DNA from: Brassica napus
Taxonomy: Eukaryota; Streptophyta; Magnoliopsida; Brassicales; Brassicaceae
Assembly (NCBI RefSeq): GCF_020379485.1
Contig: NW_026015142.1
Location: 32,757 to 96,756 of the forward strand
DNA length: 64,000 nucleotides
Reading direction: 5' to 3'
Shown here: piece by piece, positions 1 to 11,860 of the stretch
Layout: every line of letters starts with the position of its first letter
Position numbering within the stretch: position 1 is the stretch's first letter
The notes under the pieces: generated by a model
Databases searched by the model: none
The model's input: the letters and a program-made list of their open reading frames with translations, nothing else
Told to the model about the DNA's origin: nothing
Translations under genes and position numbers: made by a program

Positions 1-397
1 TTATGTCTCTGTCTTTGTTTGTTAATCATTCTTGTGATAGTGCATTCTTGTTAAATTGATTTGTGTGTTGTGTTAAATCGATCACTTTGTTTGTCTCTCC
101 TGATTCAAGAGATGATGTCTGTGTCGATCAATATATCAATCAGTTCTGTTGTTTGGTTTTGTCTCTGTCTTTGTCTAAGTCGATCAGTACTTGTGTTTGT
201 TTATGTATCATGATTCAAGAGATGATGTCTCTGTATTTGTTTCTTTATCGTTGTTGTGATTGTTGATGTTAATGTCTTTGTTTATGATTCTTCTCTGTCG
301 ATCAATATATCAATATATCAATCAGTATTTGTTTCTTAATCTTTCTTGTGTCTGCATCGTTTTAGTGTTGATTCTGTTTCTCGTGTTTCCTTTTCAG

Positions 398-483
398 ATG
401 GACAGTTAAAGAGACAAGAAGGTTCTTCAAAGAAGAGGTATGTGTTGTGGACGGATGAAGAGACACTGGCAATTTCAGGTTAG
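398..483 (+). pseudogene. possible Myb/SANT-like domain start, truncated
   Basis: After a splice-acceptor-like TTTTCAG at 391-397 one frame (from 400) reads GQLKRQEGSSKKRYVLWTD and on to a stop at 481-483. The stretch KKRYVLWTDEET resembles the first helix of the Myb/SANT-like domain common in plant Harbinger-associated proteins. Only about 27 codons remain, so the call rests on a short match. It could be an old duplicate of ORF1 or chance. Confidence 0.3.
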
Positions 484-832
484 ATAACTTTGAACTGAGA
501 ATTGATTGTGAATCTGAATTGAATTGTTTTGATTGTGAATCTGGTTAGATAGCAATGAGTTAGATAGCAGTGAACTGTCTTGAAAGAATTGAAATGAGTT
601 AGATACATATAAAACCAATAGTTAAATGTTGAAGTGTGATTAATGAGGTAGATAGCAATCAATGTTAGATAAATGAGTTATCTAAATGTCAAGTCCATGT
701 GGTTGTGGGTGTGATGAAAGCGTTAAACGCTTTCTCTCTTCTATTAAACATAGTCTTTCTTCTCTCTTTATCTATCAAACTCGTTTCCCTTTATATTCCT
801 TCTTCCATCTCTCTTCTTAGACATATTCAGAT

Positions 833-1706
833 ATGGATTCCAATATATATCTGAATTTAAATTTTGTTGATCTTCTTCATAATCAACAAGATAGTGGTTT
901 AGAATCCTCTCATATTCCTTTATTTGGCACGCAAGCAACTGAAGGTTCAAACTTCGAACCACACAGTCATGTGGAGCGTAAAGAATGACGCACGTGGACT
1001 CCAATAGATGACATAGTCCTCACCAGCTCTTGGTTAAACACCAGCAAAGACCCTATTGTAGGGAATGAACAAAGGTCTGTTGCAATATGGAAAAGGATAG
1101 CAGCCTACTACTCGACTAGTCCTAAGATTGCCGAGTGTGACATAAGAGAGGCATCACACTGTAAGCAAAGATGGCACAAGATCAACGACTTAGTTTCCAA
1201 GTTTTGTGGAGCGTTTGAAGCAGCAACCCGTGAGAAAACCAGTGGGCAAAACGAGACTGATGTTCTCAAACATGCCCACAAAATCTTTTTCAACAACCAC
1301 AAAAAGAAGTTCACACCAGAACATGCTTGGAAAGTGCTTAGAAATGATCAGAAGTGGTGTGGTGTTTCTTCGGCTTGCTCTCAAGGAGGTTCGAAAAGGA
1401 AGAAGTTTGAGGACGGTTCACATGCAGCATGCTCTTAAGCTAAAGAAACCGCAAGTTCTGTAGCTGATGAAGGAACCACTCGTCCCACGGGTGTTAAGGC
1501 AGCAAAAGCCCGTGGGAAGAAACCGATGGTTGAGGGGAAAGAGGTGGCTGAGTTTGTGGAAAATCAAGCAAGAGGATTTGGTTATAAAGGAAAAGCTATC
1601 GAAGATGAAGCTTCTGGACAGTCTCATTGCAAAACAAGAACCTCTTGCTGATTATGAAGAAGCTCTGGAGAAGAAGTTAACTAATGAGTTGTTGCTGTCT
1701 AATTAG
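833..1706 (+). pseudogene. Harbinger ORF1: Myb/SANT-like protein, degenerate
   Basis: Starting at ATG 833 (MDSNIYLNLNFVDLL), the frame reads through one TGA near 988 into a recognisable trihelix/Myb-SANT-like domain (WTPIDDIVLTSSWLNTSKD, later HCKQRWHKINDLVSKF) and then a basic KRKKFEDG segment. A TAA follows near 1437, and a frameshift near 1555 leads to a C-terminal helix ending EKKLTNELLLSN (stop to 1706). Proteins of this type, often mis-annotated in Brassica as glutathione S-transferase T3-like, are the DNA-binding partner of the Harbinger transposase, which lies 0.8 kb downstream on the same strand. With two in-frame stops and one frameshift it cannot make the full protein. Confidence 0.75.
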
Positions 1707-2257
1707 GTCTTGTTCTACTTCTTGTTCCCTGTTTAGTTCTTAATTTTTACTCTCGGATTTTATTGTTCTAGTTCCGGGTCTAGTTCTTAAGCTTAAGTCT
1801 CGGTATGTATTGTTCTACTTGATGTTGTTGTAATGGTCTGGTTATTGATGATATAAATTGTTTCAAGTTCTCTTGTTCTTGTTGAGTTATCTTTAGAGTT
1901 AATGTTCTTGTCTCTTTAGAGTTAATGTTGTAATGTTCTAATGTCATTGTTGTTCTTGTTTAGGATGCGAGTGTAGCATTGGGAGTTGAAGCGAGTCACG
2001 GTCTTGGCAGTGTACTGAAGAGAGTCATGGACTTGGCAGTGTACTGAAACGAGTGAAGTCGTGTAGTGTAGTGTCTTGTGTTGTATTTACTGAACTCTTG
2101 TATCACGGACTTGTACTGTAATGTGTAAAGACTGAACTCTTGTGTCACATGTCTTGTATTATTATTGTATGTCACCCTCTCATGTAGTCTTTTTTTCATC
2201 AAGTAGTAACTCCTATTCAACCTTCTATCTCTCATTCTTTATATTGAACTTTCTGAA

Positions 2258-2480
2258 CAAACAAATCACAAACTCATTTTTTCTCTTCTTACCAAACCAA
2301 AACCAAGATCAAACGCCAAATCACTAAGTCATTTTCCCTCTTCTTACCAAACGAAAATCAAACGCCAAATCACAAATTCATTTTCTCTCTTCTTACCAAA
2401 CCAAGATCAAACGCCAAATCACTAAGTCATTTTTCCCCTTCTTACCCAACCAAGTTCAAAGCTAAATCAAATTCCCTTTT
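2258..2480. repeat. 49-bp tandem repeat, about 4.5 copies
   Basis: The phrase AAACGCCAAATCAC recurs at 2311, 2360 and 2409, exactly 49 bp apart, with a degenerate copy at 2458 and a partial copy near 2261. Each unit ends in a pyrimidine-rich TTTTCYCTCTTCTTACC. The array lies in the leader of the Harbinger transposase gene. It is non-coding. The rest of 1707-2531 is AT-rich spacer with no further gene. Confidence 0.85.
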
Positions 2481-2531
2481 TTTACCAAACACTTATTAAT
2501 TCAAAAAGAAAAAAAAAATTTCATCACAAAT

Positions 2532-3804
2532 ATGGCATCTTCTTCACAAAACACTTTTGAAGAATCACTTGATGATACATTTGATCAATATTTTGATCAA
2601 ACCTTTGAGAATTTTACCATTGGTCATCAAGAAGAAACAAGAAAACAAAGAAAAAAATGATCTTATATCGAAAGAAAACGTGAAGAAGGGCATATTCGTC
2701 TATGGGATGATTATTTCAGTGAAACTCCAACGTATCCTGAAAATTTCTTCCGATGACGATTTAGAATGAAGAAGTCATTGTTCATGCATATTGTTGATCG
2801 TCTCTCCAACAAAGTCCAATACTTTCGGGAAAAGAAAGATTGTCTCAGAAGGATTAGCCTCTCTCCCCTTCAAAAGTGTATTGCAGCCATTCATGTCTTG
2901 GCATATGGTTATGCGGCTGATACGGTTGACGAATACCTCCGGCTCGGTGAAACAACAACTCGGTTTATTTGTAGAAAATTTTGTGGAAGGAATAATACAT
3001 TTGTTCGGCGACGAGTACCTAAGAAGATCAACACCAGCATATCTTCAACGTCTACTTGATATTGGAGAGCATCGCGGATTTCCCGGGATGATAGGAAGCA
3101 TGGATTGTATGCATTGGGGGTGGAAGAACTATTCCACCGCTTGGAAAGGGCAATATTCTCGTGGTTCAGGTAAACCAACAATCGTTTTAGAGGCGGTTGC
3201 TTCGTATGATCTTTGGATATGACATTCAGGTACCTTAAATGATATCAATGTTTTTGATCGCTCACCTGTTTTTGATGACATAATAAAATGTCAAGCTCCT
3301 CAAGTCATTTTTATTGTCAATGGAAGAGAGTATCATATGGCTTACTATCTCACAGATGGTATTTATCCGAAATGGGTGACTTTTATCCAATCTATTCCAA
3401 TACCACAAGGGCCGAAAGCAGTTTTATTTTCTCAACGTCAAGAAGCTGTCCGAAAAGATGTCAAACGTGCTTTTGGAGTCTTGCAAGCTCGCTTTGCCAT
3501 TGTTAAAAATCCAGCACTGTTTTGGGATAAAGTCAAAATTGGAAAGATTATGAGAGCATGTATCATACTCCATAATATGATAGTAGAAGATGAACGAGAT
3601 TGATACACTCAATTTGATGTTTTAGAGTTCCAACAAGCAGAAGACAAAGGAAGTTCACATGTGGATGTCACGTATTCTACAGATATGCCTACAAACATCG
3701 CAAATATGATGGGTGTTCGAACAAGAATTCGTGCTAGACAATTGAAAGATGATTTGGTTGAACATATATGGCATAAATTTGGACGTGATGAAGACAACAA
3801 CTGA
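2532..3804 (+). pseudogene. PIF/Harbinger (HARBI1-like) transposase, degenerate
   Basis: From ATG 2532 (MASSSQNTFEESLDD) the protein can be followed through an early TGA near 2658, the N-terminal helical region (RMKKSLFMHIVDRL), a frameshift near 2960 into LFVENFVEGIIHLFGDEYLR, the first catalytic Asp in GMIGSMDCMHW (near 3100), a stop near 3220, the second Asp in GTLNDINVFDRSPVF (near 3245), and the C-terminal KDVKRAFGVLQARF and IILHNMIVEDERD (3460-3600), ending at TGA 3802-3804. This is the DDE_Tnp_4 fold of HARBI1-like nucleases. The third acidic residue, normally Glu in KDVERAFGVLQ, is Lys here, so even apart from the stops the active site is broken. Identification is firm, loss of function is clear. 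Confidence 0.88.
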
Positions 3805-4786
3805 GCTCCGATGCTTCTTTCAAATAATTCTCGTTTATTTTACTAATCTTTGGTTTCATGTTTTTGTTTAAAAATCTATGTTTAAAATGTTATGTTTAAT
3901 AATTTAATCAATATATTTGAAGTTTTAAAAAAAAATATATAATATTTTTTTTAAGAACCCGAAAATAAGAAACTTGCAATGAACCACATAAATATACCTA
4001 TTTCTTAACCAAGTCTCTTAAACTCACTTTTCCAACTAAAAGTTATTAAAAAAAAATTAAGAGCCCTTAAATGAGTATGAAGGATAATGATGCTCTAAGA
4101 AGGCTTACAAATTCCATAGGGCAGCTTTGTGTTGTTGTGTTTATTTCTTTCGATAGCGAATATATATATATATATATATGGACACTTGATAGGCCAAGCA
4201 AAATCAATGTTGTGTTTTTGTCTCTTGATGTGTCTTTTAACCATTTAATACCGCCGCAAACACATTTTCTTTGACTCTGCCTATAGTTTTCAAGTGTCAT
4301 CTTTTTCACCTTTAGGCTTTGAATGATAACATTTGTCCCGCACCGCACCGCACTTAACAGTAACAAAAATCTCTACATATATCATATATCTATACGTTTT
4401 TATAACTGTTAGAACCGCACCGCAGTTAAACTGTTTGTCCCGCACTGCTCAATCCGTTGTTACCATTCGGAACTTTAAAACCCATCTTCTCCAAGTGACA
4501 AATTATTTTAAGTAGTAATGAACTGACACTTTCCAATAAATTATTCTCCTCTTAAATTATATGATATAGTTTTGTTGGGTTACTAGAAGTCTACAAATTA
4601 CAATGTATATGCATGTTTCTTGGTAGAAAGTCTTATAAATATGTTCTTCTACCCTAAACTAAGTTGGCGAGTTTTTCAATAAACTAATTATTTTACAAAA
4701 TGTAAATAACAATTGGCTAACCCGGCTGTGATAAACACATTTGACATCTGGCTTCATGCCATTCAACTAACTGAAATACATGCGAC
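3805..4786. other. Harbinger 3' flank and intergenic DNA, no gene
   Basis: This holds the Harbinger 3' part (to about 4095), a (TA)n tract near 4161-4181, and a cluster of CCGCACCGC-type words at 4338-4450 repeated on either side of a short AT stretch, which looks like a decayed MITE of a family also represented near 24575-24720. No open frame of substance is present. Confidence 0.5.
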
Positions 4787-5054
4787 CAGGCCCGGCCTTG
4801 GGGTAAAGCCCGTAAAGCAGAGGCTTGAGGCGCCAAAAATTATTAAAATGTTAAAGGCATAATGTACAGCGAAGTTTTGTTGGGGTAGTGGCTACGTACA
4901 TCTTAACATCTCTTTAATGCGCGGGTTCGAACATCACTGCTGCCCTTTTTTTATATTTTAATAAAGGCAAGCTGCCATTTTTTATTTTTAACAAAGGTAA
5001 ATTGCCAAAACTATAAGATTCGAATAATAACTAAGTAATTTGATCGTAGAGACT

Positions 5055-8000
5055 AGGGATTAACCCGGGCTACGCCCGGGATTTTTACTTTTTCTAATTT
5101 AAGTTGTTAAATTATTTATATTTAGGCTATGATATATATTTATATAAATGTTAAATGCATGTCATAATTAAAATTTATTTTTAAATTTTAACACGTTAAA
5201 TTAACATATTTTTTACTATTGAAATATTTTTTGTAATTTTATTGGCTATCTAATTATCATATTTAGCAAAACTATCTTTTGAGTGTTGGAATAAATGTTT
5301 TAGAGATTTTATTAAACTGCAGTGTATTTTCGGATCAACCACATGCTCAACATTCGATCGATCCGTAAAAAGATGGTCGATCTCCTTGGCCAGGTAAGTA
5401 CAATTTTAGCAAAAATATCTTTTATTTTCAAATATTAAGTATATAAATATTCTTTTTAATTTTTTTAATTGTATTTTTTGATTAAATTATTGTATTATAA
5501 TGGTTATGTAAATATTTTTTGTGATGTTTGAATTTGTGTTGTTCGTATACTTAACGTAGATGATATTGATGTTTAACAATTTATTGTGTTCTGGAAATAG
5601 AAAATAATGATATATCAAAACGTATCTAATACTTGTTAAATGATAGTATAATGTAAATTACATCCATTATTTGAAAATAACAATTTGTTGTTTTTATTTT
5701 TATTTTAAATCAGAAATTATTTTTATTTAAAACAATTATTCATATATAATATAATAGTTTAAGTTTGGAAGATTAATCTATATATATAAATTATGTATAT
5801 TTTTTAAAAAATAATTTAAAATATTATATATTGAGTATCTGAATAAAAGCTGAATTTCTTATCTTGAAAATCAGATATTTATATTTTTGTCTTCATGTTA
5901 TACTCACCAATCCATCATTGATATTTATAACTCAATATGTTTTTTTGAAAAACTTAGTTTTAAGTAATAAACGAATTTAATAAATTAAATTCATCACCTA
6001 TAATGTTCTGTAAACTATATTTGAAAGCTCTCTAAAATTATATTTTAAGCATAATATTATTATTATTTAATTTAAGTTATTTTAAACATAATATATGCTA
6101 AACCAACTTAAATTATATTTACAATAGGACCATCCTAAACCGGTTAGTAAACCAAAAACAATACTAAACCAACATGAACCAATACCTGATTCGGCGAGGA
6201 AAGAAGTGTTTCGGGATAAACGCTTGAATGGTTATTAACTGAAATGGTTTGATCATGAAAGAGTTAGTATGAATATTAACAATAAAATTATGGATTAAAT
6301 TAATTTAAATTTGTAAGAATACCTTTGAGTCTATGAAAAGCAATTCAATTCCCATGAATAAGTTTGGCTTTTGGAAGTTGCGGGTTTCCCAACAATGAAT
6401 CCACCTAACAAAAAGTTTGTTGTTATAAAAAAATCTCATTCAAGGTCATTAAAGGTTTCTGGGACGGCAAGAGTTGATGGTGAAACCATTTTTTGCTCGA
6501 GTGCTTTGAAATTTTCCTTAATAGTGTGAGGTTGATGTGGATAGAATAATGAGATTTATAGGGACTTTCTTGATGAAAAACTATACATTTTTTTTTGTTT
6601 AATGTGGTATTTCCATTTTTATATAATTTACTACCATTTTAAGATAGAAGTACATTTTAAGATATATGCTTAAATCTTAATGTACTTTTTGCATTTTTTA
6701 AAATGTTTATTTCCATTTCATATATTTTTATTTACGTAATATCTATATTTTATATTTTAAAATAGATATTTAAATATTAATGTACTTTTTCCATTTTTTA
6801 AATTGTGTATTTACTTATATTATATATTTTATATTTTAAGATAGATGTTTAATGCTTGATGATCTTTTTCCATTTTTAAAAAAATTGTGTATTTACTTAT
6901 TATTACATATATAATTCATATATTATATATTTACATTATTTACTTATTATTTATTTTCGTGTATATGTATTTCCATTTCTTGTACTTTTCATTTACTTAA
7001 TATCTATATTTTACATTTTAAGATAGATGTTTAAATCTTAATGTACGTTTTCCATTTTTTTTAAATTGTATATTTCCATTTGTTATACTTTCTATTTACA
7101 TAATATCTATATTTTAAATTTTAAAATATATTTTTAAATCTTAATGTAATTTCCCATTTTTAAAATTTGGTATTTACTTATATTATATATTTACTTGTTA
7201 TTTACTTTTCTTTATGTTGTGTATTTCTATTTCTTATACTTTCTATTTACTAATAATTTTATATTTTAAGATTGATTTACATTTTAAGATAGATGTTTAA
7301 ATACTAATGTACTTTTTCCATTTTTTTAAATTGTGTATTTCCTTTTCTTATACTTTCTATTTACTTAATATCTATATTTTTCATTTTAAGATAGATGTTT
7401 AATATTTAATGTACTATTTCCATTTTTTTAAAATTGTGCATTTACTTATTATTGTATATATAATTCGTATATTTATATATTTATAATATTTACTTATTAT
7501 TTATTTTTCTATATATTGAGTATTTCTCTTTCTTATACTTTATATTTAGTTAATGTCTATATTTTATATTTTAAGATAGATGTTTAAATTTTTACGTATT
7601 TTTCCATTTTTAATGTAAAACGACAATGTTTAATAGAAGAACTTGGACAAATAGTCAAATAGTTATATTTATTTTTTTTTTTCTTTTTTTTTATAAAATG
7701 GTAATGTTACATTATGAAGATAACCCGTTTTTTAGTGAACAATGGTAATCTTACATATGTTTAATGTAGTTTTTCCATTTTTTTATGTTGTATGTTTACA
7801 TATTATTGTTATTTTTAAATGTAAAATGGTAATTTTGCATATGTTTAATGTAATATTTCCATTTTTTATGTTGTATGTTTACATATTATTTATTATTTTC
7901 GAAATTATATATAATTTTTTTTTACAAAATAGTAATGTTACATTATGGAGATAAGCCTTTTTTTTAGTGAAAAATGGTAATCTTACATATGTTTAATGTA

Positions 8001-10909
8001 GTTTTTCCATTTTTTATGTTGTATGTTTACATATTATTTTCTTAAAATAAAAATGCAAAATTGTAATCTTACATATGTTTAATGTAGTATTTCCATTTTT
8101 ATGTTGTATGTTTTACATATATTTATTATTTTCGAAATTATATATAATGTTTTTGTTTTTTTATAAAACGGTAATGTTACATTATGGAGATAAGCTGTCT
8201 TTTTTTAAGTTAAAAATAGTAATCTTACATATGTTTAATGTAGTTTTTCTATTTTTTTATGCTGTATGTTTACATATTTTTTATAATTTTCGAAAATAAT
8301 AATATTAAATGTAAAACTATATTTTATGCCACGTGTCATCTTTCGAGCTTATATTATATATTTACTTATTATTTATTTTTCTTTATATTGTGTATTTCTA
8401 TTTCTTATACTTTCTATTTACTAATAATTTTATATTTTAATATTGATTTACATTTTAAGATAGATGTTTAAATACTAATGTACTTTTTCCATTTTTTTAA
8501 ATTGTGTATTTCCCTTTCTTATACTTTCTATTTGCATAATATCTATATTTTACATTTTAATATAGATGTTTAAATCTTAATATACTTTTTCCATTGTTTT
8601 TAAGTTGTGTATTTCTTTTTCTTATATTTTCTATTTACTTAATATCTATATTTTACATTTTAAGATAGATGTTTAATATTTAATGTACTCTTTCCATTTT
8701 TTAAAAATTGTGCATTTACTTATTATTGTATATATAATTCGTATATTTATATATTTATAATATTTACTTATTATTTATTTTTTTTATATTGAGTATTTCT
8801 CTTTCTTATACTTTATATTTAGTTAATGTCTATATTTTATATTTTAAGATAGATGTTTAAATCTTTACGTATTTTTCCATTTTTAATGTAAAATGGCAAT
8901 GTTTAATAGAAGAACTTGGACAAATAGTCAAATAGTTATATTTATGTTTTTTGTCTTTTTTTTTTATAAAATGGTAATGTTACATTATGAAGATAAACCG
9001 TTTTTTAGTGAACAATGGTAATCTTACATATATTTAATGTAGTTTTTCCATTTTTTTATATTGTATGTTTACATATTATTGTTATTTTTAAATGTAAAAT
9101 GGTAATTTTACATATGTTTAATGTAGTATTTCCATTTTTATGTTGTAGGTTTACATATTATTTATTATTTTCGAAATTATATATAATTTGTTTTTTACAA
9201 AATAGTAATGTTACATTATGGAGATAAGCCGTCTTTTTTTTTTAGTGAAAAATGGTAATCTTACATATGTTTAATGTAGTTTTTCCATTTTTATGAGAAG
9301 TTTAAATCTTAATATACTTTTTCCATTGTTTTTAAGTTGTGTATTTCTTTTTCTTATACTTTCTATTTACTTAATATCTATATTTTACATTTAAGATAGA
9401 TGTTTAATATTTAATGTACTCTTTCCATTTTTTTAAAATTGTGCATTTACTTATTATTGTATATATAATTCGTATATTTATAATATTTACTTATTATTTA
9501 TTTTTATATATATTGAGTATTTATCTTTCTTATACTTTATATTTAGTTAATGTCTATATTTTATATTTTAAGATAGATGTTTAAATATTTATGTATTTTT
9601 CCATTTTTAATGTAAAACGGCAATGTTTAATAGAAGAACTTAAACAAATATGTTTAATGTAGTATTTCCAATTTTTATGTTGTATGTTTTACATATATTT
9701 ATTATTTTCGAAATTATATATAATTTTTTTTGTTTTTTTTATAAAACGGTAATGTTACATTATGGAGATAAGCCGTCTTTTTTTTAAGTGAAAAATAATA
9801 ATCTTACATATGTTTAATGTAGTTTTTTCATTTTTTATGCTGTATGTTTACATATTTTTTACAATTTTCGAAAATAAGTAATATTAAAATGTAAAACTTT
9901 ATTTTATGCCACATGTCATCTTTCGGGAGAAATTTTTTCCGCTGATGTGGACGCCATAAAACGGTAATGTTACATTATGGAGATAAGCCGTCTTTTTTTT
10001 AAGTGAAAAATAATAATCTTACATATGTTTAATGTAGTTTTTTCATTTTTTATGCTGTATGTTTACATATTTTTTACAATTTGTCTATATTTTATATTTT
10101 AAGATAGATGTTTAAATATTTATGTATTTTTCCATTTTTAATGTAAAACGGCAATGTTTAATAGAAGAACTTAAACAAATATGTTTAATGTAGTATTTCC
10201 ATTTTTATGTTGTATGTTTTACATATATTTATTATTTTCGAAATTATATATAATTTTTTTTGTTTTTTTTATAAAACGGTAATGTTACATTATGTAGATA
10301 AGCCGTCTTTTTTTTAAGTGAAAAATAATAATCTTACATATGTTTAATGTAGTTTTTTCATTTTTTATGCTGTATGTTTACATATTTTTTACAATTTTCG
10401 AAAATAAGTAATATTAAAATGTAAAACTTTATTTTATGCCACATGTCATCTTTCGGGAGAAATTTTTTCCGCTGATGTGGACGCCATAAAACGGTAATGT
10501 TACATTATGGAGATAAGCCGTCTTTTTTTAAGTGAAAAATAATAATCTTACATATGTTTAATGTAGTTTTTTCATTTTTATGCTGTATGTTTACATATTT
10601 TTTACAATTTTCGAAAATAAGTAATATTAAAATGTAAAACTTTATTTTATGCCACATGTCATCTTTCGGGAGAGATTTTTTCCGCTGATGTGGACGCCTT
10701 ATGGAGATTCAAAAGCTCCCTTTTATTAGTAGAGAGTAGTTTTTTCATTTTTTATGCTGTATGTTTACATATTTTTTACAATTTTCGAAAATAAGTAATA
10801 TTAAAATGTAAAACTTTATTTTATGCCACATGTCATCTTTCGGGAGAGATTTTTTCCGCTGATGTGGACGCCCTATGGAGATTCAAAAGCTCCCTTTTAT
10901 TAGTAGAGA
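5055..10909 (-). mobile_element. Helitron, non-autonomous, with expanded internal tandem arrays
   Basis: Read on the minus strand the element begins TCTCTACTAATAAAAGGGAGC at 10909 and ends CTAG at 5058-5055, preceded by the perfect hairpin CCCGGGC-GTA-GCCCGGG (5066-5082) seven bases before the CTAG. It sits between an A and a T, the standard Helitron site. No Rep/helicase gene is present; all open frames inside are low-complexity repeat products. The 5.9-kb length is due mostly to repeat growth (see the array at about 6560-10909). A second copy of the 5' end lies inside at 10735. Confidence 0.85.
6560..10909. repeat. nested tandem duplications inside the Helitron
   Basis: The word AATGTTACATTATG recurs nine times (7703, 7934, 8173, 8976, 9207, 9751, 9966, 10281, 10496). 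The spacings show layers: a unit of about 215-239 bp, a 1273-bp duplication (7703 to 8976 and 7934 to 9207) and a nearly identical 530-bp duplication (9751 to 10281 and 9966 to 10496). The last segment, ending in GGGAGAAATTTTTTCCGCTG and GATGTGGACGCC, is the Helitron 5' terminal region and appears four times from about 9920. From 6560 to 7700 an older ladder built on TTTTAAGATAGATGTTTAA and ACTTTTTCCATTTTT is visible. Nothing here encodes a credible protein. Confidence 0.85.
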
Positions 10910-11253
10910 TTTTGATTACCTTTTCTATTTTTTTAATTTCCTTATATATTATATTAAATAATAATTTTTTTAACTTACATAATTTCCTTATATAATATAT
11001 AATATATTATATTCTGTCTTTTCAACTTGTTTTTTAATTTTTTCTTGCAACTTCAATCATATTCCACCATTTCTTAATCTATGTAAGTTTTTTTTCTTCT
11101 TTTTCTTTTTTCTTTCATTAACTTTTGATTGTTAGTAATTTGTTTTATATATGTTCTAAGCTTCTAGCATATGTAAAAAAATATAGCTAAGGGGGCAGCA
11201 TATTTAGAGTGTGCTTTAGGTGCCACGGATGTCCGGACGGCACTGCATGCGAC

Positions 11254-11860
11254 GTATTCGGGTAGCTCATGTGATGGGTTCAAAGACCATATATACCTCA
11301 ACGTGGATCTTTTATACTTTCATTGGGTTAAAGCCTAAGGGACGAATTGTGGGAGTGTTTCCTAAATTACATATCTAAATCTTGTAGAATCTTAAATATC
11401 GAGTTTACAGCTACAACATCAGGTCATCTATATACAGCTTTATTTATGATATGCATAACAGAAATATAAGAAAAATAAAACAACAGTGAATGAAATTATG
11501 TACAACATTGGAATGAGGAAAACTGCATAACAAAAAAGAATAAAATGCATTTATACCGTTTAAAATTTTTAAATATTGTCCTGGTTCCTGGTGGTTTAAT
11601 TGGCATCGTCCAAAATTTATAAAAATAATAATCTCTTTAATATTGGCATGGAAGCCTCCAGATTCGATGTAACTTTTTAGGAAAGATATCATGAATAAGA
11701 CAAGCGATAGCGAACGTAGATGCCCATACTAAACGATAAAAGTATGTAAAAGGGAAGAAACTCATGAGACTCATATTTTCTCACGACCTTATTCCTTAAT
11801 TGGTGAAGTACTAATTAAATCAGTATCAAACTTCTTTTTTTTTTCTATTTATTATAATAA
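11254..11860. other. intergenic DNA, no gene
   Basis: A moderately GC-containing stretch at 11254-11360 includes AAGGGACGAATTGTGGGAG, which resembles a polypurine tract followed by an LTR start (TGTGGGAG), but no second LTR is visible, so no retrotransposon is called. The remainder is AT-rich. Confidence 0.3.

Larger units (their letters stand above)
1..4095 (+). mobile_element. PIF/Harbinger element, degenerate, left end outside window
   Basis: Two consecutive same-strand genes typical of plant PIF/Harbinger elements are present: a Myb/SANT-like ORF1 (833-1706) and a HARBI1/DDE_Tnp_4 transposase (2532-3804). The proposed right end is the stretch reading GGATAATGATGCTC at 4082-4095 followed by TAA (4096-4098), which fits a GAGCATC-type terminal inverted repeat with a 3-bp TAA/TTA target duplication; the second Harbinger remnant at 35031-36935 ends the same way. 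No matching left terminus is visible, so the element probably begins before base 1. Both genes carry stops and frameshifts, so it is dead. The exact right end is inferred. Confidence 0.7.
4787..11245. mobile_element. hAT-type non-autonomous element, split by a nested Helitron
   Basis: The left end begins CAGGCCCGGCC at 4787 and the right end finishes CCGGACGGCACTG at 11245, giving imperfect terminal inverted repeats starting CAGNGCCG, as in hAT elements. The flanks are the identical 8-mer CATGCGAC (4779-4786 and 11246-11253), a perfect hAT-size target duplication although the copies lie almost 6.5 kb apart. Removing the Helitron at 5055-10909 leaves about 600 bp without coding capacity, i.e. 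a MITE-sized hAT derivative. A tRNA-like stretch with a GCGGGTTCGAAC B-box-like core lies at about 4880-4950. Confidence 0.8.

Noticed and set aside
1206..1463. Plus-strand 85-codon frame starting MERLKQQPVRKPVGK
   Set aside because: It is an out-of-frame shadow of the Harbinger ORF1, whose own frame carries the Myb/SANT-like motifs.
7742..9227. Repeated 70-80 codon hydrophobic frames such as MVILHMFNVVFPFF
   Set aside because: They are translations of the AT-rich tandem array in the Helitron, repeat with its period, and have no domain or start context.
6560..10909. Regularly spaced repeats, CRISPR-like at first sight
   Set aside because: Units are over 200 bp, adjacent rather than separated by unique spacers, and the genome is clearly plant.
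11330..11365. LTR retrotransposon junction (purine tract then TGTGGGAG)
   Set aside because: No second LTR, primer site or coding sequence found nearby.
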